Counted from the first letter of the stretch, positions 35,633 through 45,098 are shown. The stretch: DNA of 64,000 nucleotides from Agrobacterium genomosp. 13 str. CFBP 6927 (GCA_900012615.1 LT009757.1:914096-978095), one strand, 5' to 3'. Notes: generated by a model from the sequence alone, not told the origin. Numbers and translations: made by a program.

Positions 35633-36780
35633 CAGGCGTTCTCATAGGGATCGGCCGCATCGCGCAGTCCGTCTCCAAGGAAGTTGAGGGAAAGCACCGC
35701 GATGACGATGGCCGCGGCCGGCGTGAAGAGCAGCCAGGGTGCCTGCGCAACGGCACGAATGTTCTGCGCCTCCTGCAGAAGAACGCCCCAGGAGATGATG
35801 GGCGGCTGAAGCCCGATGCCGAGGAAGGACAGGGCTGTTTCCGCCAGGATCATCGTCGGAATGGCGAGCGTCACGGTTGCGATGATATGGCTCATGAAGG
35901 ACGGCACGAGATGGTGGAATATGATGCCGAGTTCACTCATCCCGTCGAGCCTTGCTGCGGTGACGAAATCCTCGTTGCGCAGGGAAAGAAATTTGCCTCG
36001 TACCTCTCGCGCAAGGCTAGTCCAGCCGAGCAGCGACACAATCAGCGTGATGACGAAATAGGTCCTGAGCGGCGGCCAGCCGACCGGGATTGCGGCCGCA
36101 AGGCCCATCCACAGAGGGATCGTCGGTATGGACCGCAGGAGTTCGATGACACGCTGGATCGCCACATCCGTCCAGCCGCCGAAGAAGCCGGAGATGCCGC
36201 CGATGGTGACACCAAGCACAAGGCTCATGGCAACGCCCACAAGGCCGATGGAAAGCGAGATGCGCGCGCCATAAACGACACGAGAGAAGATGTCGCGGCC
36301 CAGGCGATCGGCACCGAACACATAAAGACTGTCACCCGGGCGCGCATCAACGAGGCCGAACAGCTTGGTCTTCATGGGAATGAAGCCGGCAAGCGTGTAG
36401 GGATCGGACGGCACGAAGAAGCCGACGGCAATCGGCTTGGCCGGATCCGCAGAAAACTCGCGCCGCATCGACTGGGTGTTGAGCGTCATCTTAAGCTGAT
36501 CGACATGCGGCATAAACGCGCCATCGTGGATCAGTGAAAGGCCCTGCGGCGGCGCATAGGTGAAACGCGCATTGGTGGCGTTCGGATCGAACGGTGCGAT
36601 GAACTCCGCAAACAGCGCGACGAGATACATCAAGGCGATGACAACGAGACTGGCCAGCGCGATCTTGTGCTTCTTGAACTTCAGCCAGAACAGGCGCCAC
36701 TGGCCGGCAACGGCCAAGTCCTTGCCGCGGAGATCGACAACGGCATCCGTGTCGGAGGGAATCTGGGTCATGTCGGTCAT
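35632..36780 (-). CDS. Peptide-type ABC importer permease (DppC-like, long periplasmic insert)
   Basis: This 382-residue C-type permease carries an insert of about 90 residues after the first helix (around APFDPNATNARFTYAPPQ to VDARPGDSLYVFG). It then has the diagnostic GADRLGRDIFSRVVYGAR block and the EAA loop DFVTAARLDGMSELGIIF. It overlaps the next and previous genes by one and four bases. The long insert occurs in importers of sugars among this family, in line with the operon. Confidence 0.9.
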   Translation of the reverse strand: MTDMTQIPSDTDAVVDLRGKDLAVAGQWRLFWLKFKKHKIALASLVVIALMYLVALFAEFIAPFDPNATNARFTYAPPQGLSLIHDGAFMPHVDQLKMTLNTQSMRREFSADPAKPIAVGFFVPSDPYTLAGFIPMKTKLFGLVDARPGDSLYVFGADRLGRDIFSRVVYGARISLSIGLVGVAMSLVLGVTIGGISGFFGGWTDVAIQRVIELLRSIPTIPLWMGLAAAIPVGWPPLRTYFVITLIVSLLGWTSLAREVRGKFLSLRNEDFVTAARLDGMSELGIIFHHLVPSFMSHIIATVTLAIPTMILAETALSFLGIGLQPPIISWGVLLQEAQNIRAVAQAPWLLFTPAAAIVIAVLSLNFLGDGLRDAADPYENA

Positions 36781-37763
36781 TGCAGTCTAATCCTCGGGTC
36801 GGTCAGCGCGAGCAGGAGGTCGGAGATCAACGTGCCGATAATGGTGAGAACGGAGATCAGGAGGATGAGGGAGCCGGCAAGGTACATGTCCTGGGCCAGA
36901 AGCGCGCGCAACAGGAGCGGACCGGTCGTCGGCAGGCTCATGACGACGGAGACGATGATCTCGCCCGAAATGACGGCCGGCAGTATCCAGCCGAGCGTCG
37001 AGATGAGCGGATTGAGTGCCAGCCTGACCGGATAGCGCATCAGAAGCTCGAATTCCGACATGCCCTTGGCGCGTGCGGTGGTGACATAAGGCTTGGAGAG
37101 TTCGTCGAGCAGGTTGGCGCGCATGATCCGTACCAAAGCTGCAAGCGAGCCAAGGCCAATCACGATCACCGGCAGCCAGACATGTTTGGCGAAATCAGAA
37201 AGCTTGCCGAGGCTCCAGGCGGCATCGGCATATTCGGGAGAAAACAGCCCGCCGACACTCTGACCGAACCATGCGGACATCAAATACATGGCGGAGAGCG
37301 CCATGAGGAAGTCGGGCACGGCAAGGAAGAAGAAGGCGAGAAAGGTCGCCGTATAATCCGAGATCGAATATTGCCGCACCGCCGAGAGGATGCCGATCGG
37401 GATTGCCACTGCCCAGACAAAGCAGAGGGTCAGGACCGACAGCAGCAGGGAAAAACCCAGACGGCTCCAGATCAACTCCGTGACCGGCTTGCCAAGCTCG
37501 AACGAAATACCGAAATCGCCGCGAAGGACGATACCTGCCATCCATTTATAGTACTGGAAATACATCGGCTGATCGAGACCGTAGCGCTCGCGCATGGCGG
37601 CAAGCGTTCCCGCCTCGACCGCGCCGCCCTGGGCAGCCCAGTCGGCCATAAGCGTCGTCAGATAGTCGCCCGGTGGCAACTGGATGATGGCAAAGGCGAT
37701 GATCGATACGGCGAACAGCGTCGGAATAGCGAACACCAGCCGTTTGGCGATATAGCGAAGCAT
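36777..37763 (-). CDS. Peptide-type ABC importer permease (DppB-like)
   Basis: This 328-residue B-type permease begins MLRYIAKRLVFAIPTLFAV with the PPGDYLTTL motif and the LRGDFGISFELGKPV block. The ATG at 37763 matches the family N-terminus. An in-frame ATG at 37805 lies inside a stem-loop with GGAGG too close to it. Co-transcribed with the binding protein and the C-type permease. Confidence 0.88.
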   Translation of the reverse strand: MLRYIAKRLVFAIPTLFAVSIIAFAIIQLPPGDYLTTLMADWAAQGGAVEAGTLAAMRERYGLDQPMYFQYYKWMAGIVLRGDFGISFELGKPVTELIWSRLGFSLLLSVLTLCFVWAVAIPIGILSAVRQYSISDYTATFLAFFFLAVPDFLMALSAMYLMSAWFGQSVGGLFSPEYADAAWSLGKLSDFAKHVWLPVIVIGLGSLAALVRIMRANLLDELSKPYVTTARAKGMSEFELLMRYPVRLALNPLISTLGWILPAVISGEIIVSVVMSLPTTGPLLLRALLAQDMYLAGSLILLISVLTIIGTLISDLLLALTDPRIRLQ

Positions 37764-37789
37764 GAGCAATGACCATTTCGGGTGTGGTG

Positions 37790-37816
37790 TGGCCGGAAGC
37801 TTCATGCCTCCGGCCA
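37790..37816 (-). other. Stem-loop between binding-protein and permease genes
   Basis: A perfect 8-bp stem TGGCCGGA / TCCGGCCA around an 11-base loop lies 17 bases after the binding-protein stop. Such hairpins commonly protect the upstream message so the binding protein is made in excess over the membrane parts. No U-tract is present. Confidence 0.5.
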
Positions 37817-37832
37817 GGATCTCTGGGATCGT

Positions 37833-39770
37833 TTATTGGGCTTTTTCGAAGTACCACTGCGAGAGGGTCGGTGCCGGGTGCCAGAGGTTGCCGGTGATCG
37901 GAATGCCGTTCACGACATTTTTCAGATCCTTGGACACCATCATATATTTGGGCATCGGGCGGGAAATGCCGATATTCAGGAAGTTTTCCGCCGAAAGCGT
38001 CAGGAACTCCTTCATCCGCGCCTTGCGATCGTCATCGCTGGACGACGCATTGACCTTGTCATAGGCGGCCATCAGAGCCTTGATCTCGGCCGGTGGCTCC
38101 TCGCCCGTCTGCGGATTGGCATACCATTCGGCCCACTTTACCGCGAAGAAGATGTCGGCCTTCTGGAACGGCATGTAGCAACGTGGATCGGTATAAACCT
38201 CATTCAGCCCGCCGACGCAGTTCCAGATATAGGCATCCTGCTCATTGGCGTTCCACATCGAATTCAGACGCGCGCGATCAGTGGTACGGATCTGGATGTC
38301 AATGCCCACTTTCTTGGCATATTCCTGCACCATCTGCATGATGTCGGGATAAGAGAGGCCGAAGGCATCCGCCACCATGAAATTGATCGTGAAGCGTTTG
38401 CCCGTCTCGTCGAGACGATATCCCTGACCATCCTTGTTCGGCATGATCTCATCGAGCGCGGCATTGGCCGCAGCCGGATCATATTCCGTATACTGCGTCG
38501 CTTCCTTCTCGTTGAACAGTTCGTTCTCGGGCTGCACCGCCACCTGGGCTGGCGCGCCCTGCCCGACATAAACCAGATCGATGATCTCCTGCCGGTTGAT
38601 CGCATGGCTGAGCGCGATGCGGAAATCCTTGTTCTGGAAAACCTTCCTCTTCACGGGATCGGTGGAGTTGAGGTTAAGCAGGATGACCGCATCGTTGGCC
38701 GGCAGGTCCTTGACGTCGACGAAGCGGAAGTTGCCGCTCTCCTGGCCATCAAACAGCACCGACTTGAAAGTCGCATTGTTGATGTGGCGGAAAGCAAAGT
38801 CGAACTCACCGGATGTCATCTTCAACGCCATCAACTGCGGATCGTCCAGCTTTGCCCAGGTGACATTGTCGATATAGGGTAGCTGGTTACCTTCGCTGTC
38901 GACCTTCCAGTAATAGGGATTGCGCTTTGCTGCGACCCGTTCGCCATCCGCATAGGGAATGGTCAGGATCCAGGGATTGAGCGTCGGCAATTCGAGGTTT
39001 TGCCAATATGCCGGCTGAAAGGTCAGCGAGACCTTGGAGTTGAACAGTGCGACCCAGTCCCCTGCCGCCGGATTGGCCTTCAGCAGAGCCGGAATGCCGT
39101 CCTTGTTGTATTTCTCATGGAACTGGCTGAGATAGTGCTTCGGATAGATGACGGGCAGATGCCCCTGACCATAGGCCAATTGCTGCAGGAACAGGCCGTA
39201 AGGCGAGTCAAACTTGAACTCTACCGTCTGCTCATCGACTTTACGAACCTTGACGGGTTTGCCAGCGACCGTGAAGGTAGGATTCTTGGCCGGCGAAAGC
39301 GCCGGGTTCATGAATACATCCTCGTACCAGAACATGATGTCGTCGACGGTGAAAGGCTGACCGTCGCTCCACTTCAGGCCCTTGCGAAGCGTGAAAGTGT
39401 AAGTTGTGGCGTCATCGGAAACGGTGAATTTTTCGGCCAGCGACGGCTCCACCTTGCTCCATTTTGGATCCCACCTGACGAGCAGTTCGTTGGCAATCGT
39501 TCGCGTCAGATTGTACTGATCGCCGTTCGCCAGAATGGTCGTCCGTAATGTACCACCATACTTGCCGACACCGTCCACCATCGTCTCGACAAACGGATTT
39601 TCCGGCAGCCGCTCAGCCACGGCAGGCAATGCCCCCGCCTTCACCTGCTCCTCAAGCGCCGGCGCCTGTTTGTAATCTGCCGCCCACGTCGGAAACAACC
39701 CAGCCGAAAGTGCGACCGTGACGATTGCAGCAGACACACCAAGTCGATTCAGCACACGCTGATAGCTCAT
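37833..39770 (-). CDS. Large ABC importer substrate-binding protein, family 5 (645 aa)
   Basis: This 645-residue periplasmic protein has a Sec signal (RLGVSAAIVTVALSAGLFPT, cleavage near TWAADY) and family 5 blocks (GLKWSDGQPFTVDDIMFWYE, FRIALSHAINRQEII). It is about 100 residues longer than usual peptide-binding proteins, a size known for sugar-binding members of the family such as the rhizobial AgpA type. ATG at 39770 follows GGAGGAG. It heads the minus-strand operon that ends with two acid-sugar dehydratase genes, so an oligosaccharide containing a uronic or aldonic acid is the likely cargo (inference). Confidence 0.9.
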   Translation of the reverse strand: MSYQRVLNRLGVSAAIVTVALSAGLFPTWAADYKQAPALEEQVKAGALPAVAERLPENPFVETMVDGVGKYGGTLRTTILANGDQYNLTRTIANELLVRWDPKWSKVEPSLAEKFTVSDDATTYTFTLRKGLKWSDGQPFTVDDIMFWYEDVFMNPALSPAKNPTFTVAGKPVKVRKVDEQTVEFKFDSPYGLFLQQLAYGQGHLPVIYPKHYLSQFHEKYNKDGIPALLKANPAAGDWVALFNSKVSLTFQPAYWQNLELPTLNPWILTIPYADGERVAAKRNPYYWKVDSEGNQLPYIDNVTWAKLDDPQLMALKMTSGEFDFAFRHINNATFKSVLFDGQESGNFRFVDVKDLPANDAVILLNLNSTDPVKRKVFQNKDFRIALSHAINRQEIIDLVYVGQGAPAQVAVQPENELFNEKEATQYTEYDPAAANAALDEIMPNKDGQGYRLDETGKRFTINFMVADAFGLSYPDIMQMVQEYAKKVGIDIQIRTTDRARLNSMWNANEQDAYIWNCVGGLNEVYTDPRCYMPFQKADIFFAVKWAEWYANPQTGEEPPAEIKALMAAYDKVNASSSDDDRKARMKEFLTLSAENFLNIGISRPMPKYMMVSKDLKNVVNGIPITGNLWHPAPTLSQWYFEKAQ

Positions 39771-39848
39771 AAATTCTCCTCCCGCCGGATATCGGCTCTC
39801 CCGAAACGCACCCTCCCCGGGCACAAATCACACGATAACTCACAGATC

Positions 39849-39875
39849 GTACATTATTTGTCAACAGCGATGTAC
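39849..39875. promoter_or_regulatory. Inverted repeat GTACAT-15-ATGTAC with an internal -35 box
   Basis: The repeat lies between the divergent binding-protein and GntR genes. TTGACA, read on the minus strand at 39864-39859 inside the spacer, is a perfect -35 for the importer operon, although the matching -10 is weak. A GntR dimer on this repeat would cover the promoter. Based on symmetry only. Confidence 0.45.
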
Positions 39876-39930
39876 GCTCTTTGCGTTTTGCTATTGGCGA
39901 CGGGACAGAAAATGGATTAAAAGCAACCTC

Positions 39931-40623
39931 ATGAGCACAATTTTAAAGCTTGAAACAACCGACACGGAAAACGCGAAACCGAGTGATGAAGCTGGCGCCT
40001 CGATCTACGAGCGCTTGCGTGACGACATCATTTCTGGTCGCGTCAAAGCCAATGAGAGGCTGAAGGTTGCCGAACTCGCAACCCGGCTTGGGACATCAAC
40101 CAACCCGATCCGCGAGGCGCTGCAACAGCTTCGAGGTGAGGGCTTCGTCGTGATGAGCCCCAACCGGGGCGCACGCGTGAGACCGATCGACGAAGATTTC
40201 GTGCGTGACATCTGCGAAATCGAAGTGCTGATCGAGCCTGCGCTCACACGCTGGTTCGTAAGCATTGCCACGCACAGCGACATCGCCGAACTGGAGCGTC
40301 TGCAGGGAGAGATCGAAAAGATGAACTTCGGCGACGAGATGGCTCACTCCAACCTCGACCTGCAGTTCCATCAGCTGATGTACAATCGGCACTACAATCG
40401 TCATGCCGTGGAACTCTGGGTGCGTCATCGCCACATCCTTTGGGCAATCAGCAGAGGATTTCCGACCTCCCTCAGCCGGCAGGCCAACGTGCTGGCCGAA
40501 CATCGGGAACTTATAGCCTGCGTCAAAGCGCAGGATGCGGAAGGTGCTGCTGATGCAATAGCACGCCATGTGGAAGGCTCCGGCAGGCACATCATCGAAC
40601 GCATGCGCCTTAGCAAAAGGTAA
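39931..40623 (+). CDS. GntR-family regulator, FCD subfamily, of the acid-sugar importer operon
   Basis: This 230-residue regulator has a winged helix at about 25-90 (IYERLRDDIISGRVKANERL...LGTSTNPIREALQQL) and an FCD domain with the metal-site histidines of DLQFHQLMY, EHRELIACV and IARHVEGS. It is divergent from the importer operon with an inverted repeat between them. The ligand is probably a sugar acid, as for UxuR- or ExuR-like members of this subfamily, but that is inferred from neighbours. Confidence 0.85.
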   Translation: MSTILKLETTDTENAKPSDEAGASIYERLRDDIISGRVKANERLKVAELATRLGTSTNPIREALQQLRGEGFVVMSPNRGARVRPIDEDFVRDICEIEVLIEPALTRWFVSIATHSDIAELERLQGEIEKMNFGDEMAHSNLDLQFHQLMYNRHYNRHAVELWVRHRHILWAISRGFPTSLSRQANVLAEHRELIACVKAQDAEGAADAIARHVEGSGRHIIERMRLSKR

Positions 40624-40862
40624 GCGATATAGCTCCCCGCGCTGATACTGGCACGATGGACAAGCTCCAAAAAAGCCGCCTTGCGACCTATCCGTTTTGC
40701 GAAGGCCGTCTGCATCGACGGTCAGCACCGTGCGCGAAAGGCGTGCGTCTCGACACCGCCACCGCCACCAACTTATTACCGCGTCTGCGGCTATAATGGT
40801 TGTCCTGCGCAGGCAGATAGATGTATTCAAGGGGCCGAATATTCACTCAAACCTGCAGGCAC

Positions 40863-41543
40863 ATGGAAACTTCGCTTTATCTGCCCGTCAAAGGCTTCCT
40901 TGAGAAGGCGGGTTACACTGTCAAAGGCGAAGTTGGCGGCTGTGACCTCGTTGGCTTGAGCGATACGGATCCGTCCGTGGTTATCGTCTGCGAGCTAAAG
41001 CTCAGCTTCAATCTGGAACTCATTTTGCAGGCCGTCGATCGCGCCACTATAGCGGACGAGGTCTGGATCGCGGCCAGAGTTTCAGCCAGGGGCAAGGGCC
41101 GCGAGGCTGACAAACGCTACCGCGATCTCTGCCGCAGGCTCGGCGTCGGTATGCTCGGCATTTCCGATGCCGGAGACGTCAGCATTATCGTCAACTCCGT
41201 AACACCGATGCCACGAACCAATCCGAAACGGCGTTCGAGGCTTATGCGTGAACACCAAAGGCGACGCGGCGATCCGGCCGTCGGTGGAAGCACACGCGCG
41301 CCTATAATGACCGCCTATCGCCAGCAGGCGCTCGGCTGCGCTTTGGCTCTCGCATCTGGACCGATGCGTGTGCGTGAAATCAGATCAAGCGTCCCGGATG
41401 CTGGGAAGATTCTGCTGGCTAACGTCTATGGCTGGTTTGAGAGGCTCGACAGAGGAGTGTATGGCTTGACCGAGGCAGGTCGGCAAGCACTCCAGCAATG
41501 GCCGCAGCAAGAAACGCCGGCAACAGCGATGGCGCCCGCCTGA
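40863..41543 (+). CDS. DUF2161 protein, predicted PD-(D/E)XK phosphodiesterase
   Basis: This 226-residue protein starts METSLYLPVKGFLEKAGY, where the DUF2161 family begins. The block CDLVGLSDTDPSVVIVCELKL supplies an Asp and the E-L-K pair of a restriction-nuclease-like PD-(D/E)XK core. A C-terminal winged-helix-like part (PMRVREIRSSV...VYGWFERLDRGVYGLTEAG) follows. The biological role is unknown. It stands alone after the GntR gene. The 239 bases before it hold nothing recognised. An upstream in-frame ATG at 40821 is less likely. Confidence 0.65.
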   Translation: METSLYLPVKGFLEKAGYTVKGEVGGCDLVGLSDTDPSVVIVCELKLSFNLELILQAVDRATIADEVWIAARVSARGKGREADKRYRDLCRRLGVGMLGISDAGDVSIIVNSVTPMPRTNPKRRSRLMREHQRRRGDPAVGGSTRAPIMTAYRQQALGCALALASGPMRVREIRSSVPDAGKILLANVYGWFERLDRGVYGLTEAGRQALQQWPQQETPATAMAPA

Positions 41544-41636
41544 CTTCCGTTTCGCACCGGAACGCGACGTTGCCTCACAAAACATCGCTTTCCAGGCCAC
41601 TCGACCACTCACTGCCAGGAACCAGCCCTGCGGGCT

Positions 41637-42008
41637 TCACACTTCGACAGGCTCGCGAACATCATCCAAGAGAAAATGCACGATTACATAATTCGTCGTG
41701 TATTTTTGACCGCTATCGGAGACGCTCTCAACGCTGCCACCGTCGGAGGGATGCCATTTCTGATAATGAGGATTGTTGGTGATCAGCGTAATCGCCTTGC
41801 CCGAAAACCGGCCATTCAACCGGTAACGGGCCTCTGCCAGATGCCAGATCTTCTCAAAATCCTGCTGGCTGATACGGCTTTTCAAAGCCTTCCTGGATAC
41901 CGCCTCTCCGGGCGAACTATCATCCTGTGCCGCCGATGGAATATGCAGGTCAACCTCTTCCGCACCGTCCAGCAGAAAGGCAAATTCGTCTGGCCACATC
42001 CGTCTCAC
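41637..42008 (-). CDS. Hypothetical protein, 123 aa
   Basis: The GTG start at 42008 has GGAGGAG six bases before it, the best evidence that this is a real gene. An ATG three codons further in is the alternative. The protein is soluble, with an acidic first third (EFAFLLDGAEEVDLHIPSAA) and a more structured second half (DFEKIWHLAEARYRLNG, then FSGKAITLITNNPHYQKW). No domain is recognised, and it stands alone between the DUF2161 gene and tRNA-Ser. Function unknown. The 281 bases up to the tRNA contain nothing else seen. Confidence 0.55.
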   Translation of the reverse strand: MRRMWPDEFAFLLDGAEEVDLHIPSAAQDDSSPGEAVSRKALKSRISQQDFEKIWHLAEARYRLNGRFSGKAITLITNNPHYQKWHPSDGGSVESVSDSGQKYTTNYVIVHFLLDDVREPVEV

Positions 42009-42289
42009 GTATCGCTCCTCCCAAAGCTTAACGTCCTACAACACAATCATGATAGCGCCTCCGCCGCGAGAGGCAATGGCGGATATGAACATACGTTCTC
42101 AGCAATCTCCACCCCTCCTTATCGTCGCCCCATTTTCTCAGTCGACAACATATGTTCGAGGCATATTCTCATCAGCCAGCATAACGCAAAAAAACGCTTC
42201 CCGTGGGGCCAGCATATTGCATGCTTCAGCACGGCATCGAATGAAATAAACCAATTTCGGGGGGAATATCACGCCTCAGCGTTTGACTA

Positions 42290-42379
42290 TGGCGGAGAGG
42301 GTGGGATTCGAACCCACGATACCCTTGCAGGTATGCCGCATTTCGAGTGCGGTGCATTCGACCACTCTGCCACCTCTCC
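42290..42379 (-). tRNA. tRNA-Ser (anticodon CGA)
   Basis: A 90-base type II tRNA including an encoded CCA end. On the minus strand the acceptor stem GGAGAGG pairs with CCTCTCC, the anticodon loop reads ACTCGAAAT (CGA), a long variable arm follows, and the T-arm GTGGGTTCGAATCCCAC is perfect. It decodes UCG. Confidence 0.97.
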
Positions 42380-42529
42380 GCATGCGCGAACGCTTGCGTT
42401 GCGCGCTCCTCTTAAACATCAATGGCGTGACTGACAAGGGGAATTTCGTGTTTGTGTCACAAATTATTCGTCATGGGTGAGGCTCGGGAAATGCAACGGC
42501 TTCTGGCCATTTTCGCAGATATTTTTAAG

Positions 42530-42562
42530 GTGACGCGCACAATCCGCAGGGGTGCGCGTCAC
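42530..42562 (-). terminator. Stem-loop ending the DapA-family/importer operon
   Basis: A perfect 11-bp stem GTGACGCGCAC / GTGCGCGTCAC with an 11-base loop lies just past the stop codon at 42577. The minus-strand sequence after it is CTTAAAAATAT, so the U-tract is poor, but position and stability support termination here. Confidence 0.55.
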
Positions 42563-42576
42563 ATTCGACAGCAGCG

Positions 42577-43458
42577 TCAGATCCGTTGATAACGCCGCAG
42601 GATTTCCAGGATTTTTTCATCCTGCTCTTTATCCGGCAGAAGGGCCGGTTGGCGGCTGGCGCCGACGGATGGGTCCTGGAGATAAAGCGAGCGTTTGACC
42701 ATGGCCGGTGCGAAGCCGAGGGCGTAGAGGTCGGTGCGGAAATCGGCGTAGATTGCCTGCTGGCGTTCGGCCTCGGTGATGTCACCGGCGTTGAAAGCAT
42801 TGAGAATGCCGGCCAGCACATCCGGCAGCGCGTTGCCGAGGCCGGAAATGCAGCCTGCCGCCCCGTTCTGCAACGACCAGAGAACGAGGTGATCCGGGCC
42901 GGAATAGACCTCGAAGCCGGGCATCTCCTTTGCCACCTGAAGATAGGCTTCGAGTGTCTGCTGAGCGCCGCCAGAATCCTTGATGCCGGCGATATTGCCA
43001 TGGGTGGCGAGTTTGCGGGCGGTTTCCGGCTCTATGTGGTTCTGGGTGCGGGCGGGAATATCATAGAGATAGACCGGCGTTTCAACGGCATCGGCCACCG
43101 TCGAGAAATGGCGGATCAGGCCATCCTGCGTGCAGGCGATGAAGAAAGGCGTGATGACGGCGATACCGTCGACGCCGATGCGGTCGAAGGCTTTGGCAAG
43201 TTGCAGGGTTTCGAAAGTGGCCGGCATGCCCGCATTCACGATGACCTTGGCACGGCCGGCAACTTCGTCCACCACCTCTTCCGTCAGCCGGATTTTTTCC
43301 GCATGCGTCAGCGCGGTAAAATCGCCATTGGTGCCGGCGCACATGATGTTGTTGCCGGCCGCCACCTGGCGGCGCACCTGCGCGCGGGTTGCCTGATAGT
43401 TGATGGTTTCGTCCTCGTTGAAACAGGTGACGAGCGCGACGAAAGCTTGTTTGCTCAT
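42577..43458 (-). CDS. DapA/N-acetylneuraminate-lyase family aldolase or dehydratase
   Basis: This is a 293-residue class I aldolase-type TIM barrel. The Schiff-base lysine is in AGIKDSGG and the partner tyrosine in YLYDIPART. The N-terminal loop reads CAGTNGDFTAL where true dihydrodipicolinate synthases have GTTGE and sialic acid lyases GSTGE, so the substrate is neither for certain. It overlaps the importer ATPase gene by four bases (ATGA), making it the last gene of the importer operon. It probably cleaves or dehydrates a 2-keto (deoxy) sugar acid derived from the imported compound. Confidence 0.85.
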   Translation of the reverse strand: MSKQAFVALVTCFNEDETINYQATRAQVRRQVAAGNNIMCAGTNGDFTALTHAEKIRLTEEVVDEVAGRAKVIVNAGMPATFETLQLAKAFDRIGVDGIAVITPFFIACTQDGLIRHFSTVADAVETPVYLYDIPARTQNHIEPETARKLATHGNIAGIKDSGGAQQTLEAYLQVAKEMPGFEVYSGPDHLVLWSLQNGAAGCISGLGNALPDVLAGILNAFNAGDITEAERQQAIYADFRTDLYALGFAPAMVKRSLYLQDPSVGASRQPALLPDKEQDEKILEILRRYQRI

Positions 43459-45098
43459 GAAAGAACTCCGCTTGAATTTCCGATGGCGTTGCCGGCCACG
43501 GCCGGATGACGCTGGGATTGCATATCGGGGTCGGGATCGAGGCTCGCGGATAGAAGGGCACGGGTATAGGCCTCGCGCGGCGCCTCGAACACCTGCCGGA
43601 CGGTGCCGAACTCCACCACCTCTCCCCGCTGCATGACCATGACGTGATCGGCAAAATCCCGAACGACCGGCAAGTCATGTGCGATGAAGATGAAGGAGAG
43701 GCCAATTTCACGGCGCAGCTTGTCCAGCAGCGCGATAACCTGCGCCTGAACCGAAACATCGAGCGCCGAGACCGCCTCGTCGCAGATGATGAGCTTCGGT
43801 TCCAGCGCCAACGCGCGGGCAATCGCGATCCTCTGCCGCTGACCTCCGGAGAACTGATGCGGATAACGGCGCATATGTTCCGGCGAGAGACCCACCTGAT
43901 GCAGCAATTCCGCAACCCGCTCACGCCATCTTGCCTTGGGCAATATCTCCGGATGGATGACCCAGGCTTCGGAAACCAGCTGGAACACCGTCATGCGCGG
44001 ATTGAGCGACTGGGTGGGGTCCTGAAACACCATCTGCAAATCGCGCCGGAGCGCGAAGAGTTCGGCAGGCGGAAGCTTGAAGAGGTCGCGCCCCTTCCAC
44101 AAGGCGCTGCCCGCATCCGGCTCGTCGAGGCGAAGTAGAATACGCGCCAGCGTCGATTTGCCGGAACCGCTTTCGCCGACGACCGCGATGGTTTCGCCTT
44201 CCATGAGTTCGAAGGAAACGCCCTTCAGCGCCTCGAAGGCGCCGTAACGCTTGCGCACATCACGCACGCTGAGCAGCGCTTCGCCCGCCGCCTGCGGCTC
44301 GTGCATGTCGCCCCTGCCGGGTGCTGCGCTGATGAGCTTGCGGGTATAGGGGTGCTGCGGATTGCGATAGACCTCACGAACCGTGCCGGCCTCGACCAGG
44401 ACACCCTTTTCCATCACCACCACGCGATCGGCGATTTCGGCGACGACACCGAGATCGTGAGTGATGATGAGCACGGCCATGCCGGTTTCCCGCTGCAATT
44501 CCTTGAGCAGCGAAAGCACCTCGGCCTGTACCGTCACGTCAAGCGCGGTGGTCGGCTCATCGGCAATCAGGAGATCGGGCCGAAGCGCCAGCGCCATGGC
44601 GATCATCACGCGCTGGCGCTGACCGCCCGAAAATTCATGCGGATATTTCTTCAAGGCCCCGTCCGGGTCAGGAATGCCGACGCGAGCGACAAGCCGCCTC
44701 GCCTCCGCTTCGGCCTTTGCCTTGTCCATACCGTGGGTGGTCATCGCCTCACGAATCTGCCAGCCGACGGTATAGACCGGATTGAGATGGCTGAGCGGGT
44801 CCTGAAAAATCATGGCGATACGCCGGCCGTTGATTTCGCGGCGCGCTTCGGCCGGCATGGTCAGAAGGTCCTGGCCGTCGAGCAATATCTGACCGCTGCT
44901 GATATGTCCGGGCGGCATGTCGATGAGGTTCATGATGGCCGAGGACGATACCGATTTGCCGGAACCGCTTTCGCCGAGGATGGCCAGCGTTTCGCCACGG
45001 TCGATATGGTAGGAGACATCCTTCACCGCATGGACGATACCGCTTGCGGTGTGGAACTCCACGGAAAGGTTGCGCACGTCGAGAAGATGGTCAGCCAT
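43455..45098 (-). CDS. Peptide-type ABC importer ATPase, fused DppD-DppF
   Basis: This 547-residue double ATPase has [16 protein letters not shown] and [11 protein letters not shown] in the first domain and [16 protein letters not shown] and [11 protein letters not shown] in the second, all intact. It overlaps the upstream permease gene by eight bases and the aldolase gene by four. It is the third fused ATPase of this type in the window. Confidence 0.92.
   Translation of the reverse strand: MADHLLDVRNLSVEFHTASGIVHAVKDVSYHIDRGETLAILGESGSGKSVSSSAIMNLIDMPPGHISSGQILLDGQDLLTMPAEARREINGRRIAMIFQDPLSHLNPVYTVGWQIREAMTTHGMDKAKAEAEARRLVARVGIPDPDGALKKYPHEFSGGQRQRVMIAMALALRPDLLIADEPTTALDVTVQAEVLSLLKELQRETGMAVLIITHDLGVVAEIADRVVVMEKGVLVEAGTVREVYRNPQHPYTRKLISAAPGRGDMHEPQAAGEALLSVRDVRKRYGAFEALKGVSFELMEGETIAVVGESGSGKSTLARILLRLDEPDAGSALWKGRDLFKLPPAELFALRRDLQMVFQDPTQSLNPRMTVFQLVSEAWVIHPEILPKARWRERVAELLHQVGLSPEHMRRYPHQFSGGQRQRIAIARALALEPKLIICDEAVSALDVSVQAQVIALLDKLRREIGLSFIFIAHDLPVVRDFADHVMVMQRGEVVEFGTVRQVFEAPREAYTRALLSASLDPDPDMQSQRHPAVAGNAIGNSSGVLS

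Noticed and set aside
42290-42379. tRNA-Ser as an integration site of a genomic island
   Set aside because: No integrase gene and no repeat of the tRNA 3' end was noticed in the flanking sequence, and gene content on both sides looks alike.
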